A DNA stretch of 64,000 bases from Planctomycetota bacterium. GTDB lineage: Bacteria > Planctomycetota > JAJSAM01 > JAJVHW01. A program made the position numbers and the translations under genes. Positions 62,416 through 64,000 of the stretch are shown here, in pieces. The DNA lies in NCBI GenBank assembly GCA_021776825.1, contig JAJFFG010000050.1, positions 305,493 through 369,492 of the forward strand. Direction: 5' to 3'. Position 1 is the stretch's first letter. Each line of letters opens with the position of its first letter. The notes beneath the pieces are model-generated. The model did no database searches. It saw nothing but the letters and a program-made list of their open reading frames with translations, and was not told the DNA's origin.

Positions 62416-62679
62416 CTATCCCGCGATCAGGTCTCGGACTAGATCCTCGACACTCGCGAGCCCGAACAGGCTGCTGTGGGTGATCTTGAGCACGTCAAGC
62501 GAAGGCGCGGCCACAAGGACAACGCGTGCGACGTGATCGTCCCGCACTTTCTCTTCGGCTGCGCGGTACGCCTCGAGAGCTGGCGCGGGGCGACGGAACT
62601 CCGTCACGTCCACCGGAATCCCGTGCTGACCGTGGTAGACGATCAGGAAGTGCTTCATCGGAGCGTGCGGAGTAATCAC
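62416..62679 (-). CDS. Small protein linked to the RelA/SpoT-like gene
   Basis: The product is 87 aa from a GTG at 62679, two bases after the upstream stop; an ATG at 62658 would give 80 aa. It reads KHFLIVYHGQHGIPVDVTEF, then ALEAYRAAEEKVRDDHVARVVLVAAPSLDVLKITH and SLFGLASVEDLVRDL. No family was recognised. The tight spacing makes it a candidate partner or antitoxin of the RelA-like protein, which is inference. Confidence 0.6.
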   Translation of the reverse strand: MITPHAPMKHFLIVYHGQHGIPVDVTEFRRPAPALEAYRAAEEKVRDDHVARVVLVAAPSLDVLKITHSSLFGLASVEDLVRDLIAG

Positions 62680-62681
62680 AG

Positions 62682-63407
62682 TTAGAGCGTAGCCTCCGAT
62701 AGAAGGACCGGCAATCTCTCGGCACCATCATGGAGGCTCTGCCGAAGTGCTGGCGGCACATCCTCGCCTCGCTCCATCACATCGATGAAATCGGCCAGAA
62801 CCTTGAAGATTTCCGAAATCTCGACCCCTCCCGGAGCCTCTCGCAGCCACGCGCCAAGCCTGTACTCGGCAGCTTCGATCGACGCGGCCCAGCGATGCTG
62901 CTGCTCCGTCCGGAGTTGAACCTCGACGAGACTGCCGTGCCGTCGAACGACGAGATGGACAGCCCGATAGCCGGAGTCTCGGGGCGACTCGACGTAGTCC
63001 GCGGTGTGGACGATCGTCGAGCCCCAGACCCGCTCGATGTGCCGCCGCAGCACAGCGAGTTGGACTCTGTCACGAACCACCGCCCGACAGCCACCGATAT
63101 CCTGCATCTGGCTCAGCCGCATTGTCGCGAGCCGATCCAACTTGTCGACGATCCGGTGGCGTCGCTTCAGCCGCTGGGCGACGACAGCGTTCACGCCAGC
63201 GGTTCGCGACATGGATCGCAGGCTCATGTTGACGCTGGCGAGTGGTTGCTTGCCGGTGCTCCATCGAGTTCGAAACGCGTCCAGCGTCATCCATGCACGG
63301 TAGCGCGCTCTCATGGAGACATCCTCGCCGCGCTCACTCGCTCGCAGCGTACGGCCCGCGCGATCGATGCCCTTTCGAGTGAGCACGATCGGTTGGGCCG
63401 GTGTCAT
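62682..63407 (-). CDS. RelA/SpoT-domain nucleotidyltransferase without hydrolase domain
   Basis: The product is 241 aa. Family blocks of PF04607 are present: GIDRAG near the start, RLKRRHRIVDKLDRLATMRLSQMQDIGGCRAVV (D103), SPRDSGYRAVHLVV with the G-loop tyrosine Y147, and VEVQLRTEQQHRWA (E162). There is no HD hydrolase or regulatory domain, as in small alarmone synthetases and toxSAS toxins; members can make (p)ppGpp/ppApp or pyrophosphorylate tRNA. The ATG at 63407 includes the conserved N-terminal helix; ATG 63314 has the better ribosome site but would lose it. Confidence 0.8.
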   Translation of the reverse strand: MTPAQPIVLTRKGIDRAGRTLRASERGEDVSMRARYRAWMTLDAFRTRWSTGKQPLASVNMSLRSMSRTAGVNAVVAQRLKRRHRIVDKLDRLATMRLSQMQDIGGCRAVVRDRVQLAVLRRHIERVWGSTIVHTADYVESPRDSGYRAVHLVVRRHGSLVEVQLRTEQQHRWAASIEAAEYRLGAWLREAPGGVEISEIFKVLADFIDVMERGEDVPPALRQSLHDGAERLPVLLSEATL

Positions 63408-63622
63408 CGCTAGAGCCTAGCAGCCCCGCCATGGCCTGGCCCAGCGAGCCTGCGCGCTCCCACGATCCTGCTATCCGGCTGTTCGCTGTTCGCCCAGCAG
63501 AACCCACGACAACGCCCGTCGAGGCGACTAGGAGGGAGCAGAACGGTGCGAGCCCGATCGACTTGGTGTTCGGCTGGCTAGAACGGTCGCTCGCCGAACG
63601 CGCCAAGGATCACCCGGAATGA
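63401..63622 (+). CDS. Doubtful small protein, 73 aa
   Basis: A GTG-initiated frame divergent from the RelA-like gene and overlapping its start by seven bases. The second half (NGASPIDLVFGWLERSLAERA) looks protein-like; the first half is low-complexity. No ribosome binding site, no family. Confidence 0.25.
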   Translation: MSSLEPSSPAMAWPSEPARSHDPAIRLFAVRPAEPTTTPVEATRREQNGASPIDLVFGWLERSLAERAKDHPE

Positions 63623-63635
63623 GGCGATGCCGACA

Positions 63636-63714
63636 TACCGAACCCGGTCAGATTCTTCGGAAAACGGAACCCGGTCCCATCCTCCGGGGCCGAAAAATCG
63701 GACGGGGTCCGTAT
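63636..63714. repeat. Cluster of three 25-bp REP-like units, two direct and one inverted
   Basis: Units at 63636-63660, 63663-63687 and (inverted) 63690-63714 share the core CGGAACCCGGTC and end in TTCGG or TCCGG. They form a potential hairpin and belong to a family different from the ATACCGTACC elements. Confidence 0.75.
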
Positions 63715-63719
63715 TCCGT

Positions 63720-63858
63720 GAGGGCACCCTCTGGGCGACGGACGCGCCCGAACGGCGAAGGTCACGTCGCTGGTCGGATGGGCGACAGACGCCGTCCGCG
63801 ATCGAGCCTGAGAGGACGTGGAGCGCCCAGGCCGCCGAATTGGGCCTGGTACGGTATG
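63720..63858 (+). repeat. 139-bp perfect direct repeat, copy 2
   Basis: Identical to 62195-62333, abutting the 25-bp REP cluster five bases to its left. It also ends in the REP-like core (63832-63857). Confidence 0.95.
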
Positions 63859-64000
63859 GCGTAGTCTCCACCGTCCCCGCTTCCACGCCGACCTCCGTGG
63901 CGTGGACGGCTACCCCTCGTCAGCCGTCTGCGGGCTGCTCCTGAACTGCGTCCGACCCGTCCGCTGGCTGGACGGTGCCCCGACGTGCGAGGTGGTCGAG
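63859..64000. other. Window edge, nothing recognised
   Basis: The last 142 bases hold no supported start of a gene; a frame running off the edge cannot be judged. Confidence 0.3.

Overview
The window reads as a chromosomal segment of a high-GC Planctomycetota bacterium, probably one of the high-GC lineages outside Pirellulales. This assignment is inferred from gene content: an adjacent DUF1800/DUF1501 pair, a DUF5658 membrane protein with an upstream RRxxDRR stretch, many HEAT-repeat lipoproteins, very large carboxypeptidase-regulatory-domain proteins, and a giant zinc-ribbon Ser/Thr kinase. Coding strands are strongly G/C at third positions. Two tRNA genes with encoded CCA are present (Ala-CGC and Val-CAC). 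There is no rRNA, no CRISPR array and no intact transposase.

Layout. 1-3.3 kb: the end of a secreted repeat protein, a damaged relative of it, then gcvT-gcvH. 3.4-8.1 kb: a TMTC-like membrane protein, a PQQ-propeller protein sitting against a truncated alkD-like fragment, and a LURP-one-like protein; these separate gcvTH from gcvP (8.1-11 kb). 11-20 kb: lgt, a DUF5658 protein, a coupled TolC/HEAT pair, a HEAT lipoprotein, a small basic protein and a membrane Fe-S protein. 20-24 kb: DUF1800-DUF1501, then hicAB and a small orphan gene. 24-38 kb, all on the minus strand: a long, tightly coupled transcription unit reading PilZ, dual-specificity phosphatase, dapB, thiE, a cysteine-rich lipoprotein, a HEAT lipoprotein, thiL, tsaE and a 1206-aa repeat protein, followed by an ECF sigma factor overlapping its membrane-bound partner. 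38-44 kb: tRNA-Ala, the giant kinase and a double-PAS membrane sensor. 44.6-56.2 kb: a six-gene Pel exopolysaccharide operon (pelABDEFG, no pelC).

The last 7.6 kb, beginning at tRNA-Val (56366-56440), is an accessory region. It holds a DUF4062-NTPase of 1084 aa, a protein in which a restriction-endonuclease-like (Mrr-type) domain lies between two MraZ/AbrB-like half domains, a small RelA/SpoT-type nucleotidyltransferase with a tightly linked small gene, and a relic of a REP-associated (RAYT) transposase. It also holds two families of short REP-like repeats, one inside a perfect 139-bp direct duplication. This is the most likely place for an undescribed system: a DUF4062-STAND protein and an MraZ-nuclease hybrid beside a tRNA, with a RelA-like protein nearby, look like a defence or toxin-antitoxin island. 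That reading is inference.

Genes that probably work together: gcvT/H/P in glycine cleavage; thiE/thiL in thiamine phosphate synthesis; pelA-G in secretion of a cationic polysaccharide, gated by c-di-GMP through PelD, with the PilZ protein a possible second c-di-GMP reader; the ECF sigma factor with its membrane anti-sigma-like partner; and the DUF1800/DUF1501 pair. Short tandem duplications (7-21 bp units) recur at gene ends, leaders and signal peptides and form a second theme of the window.
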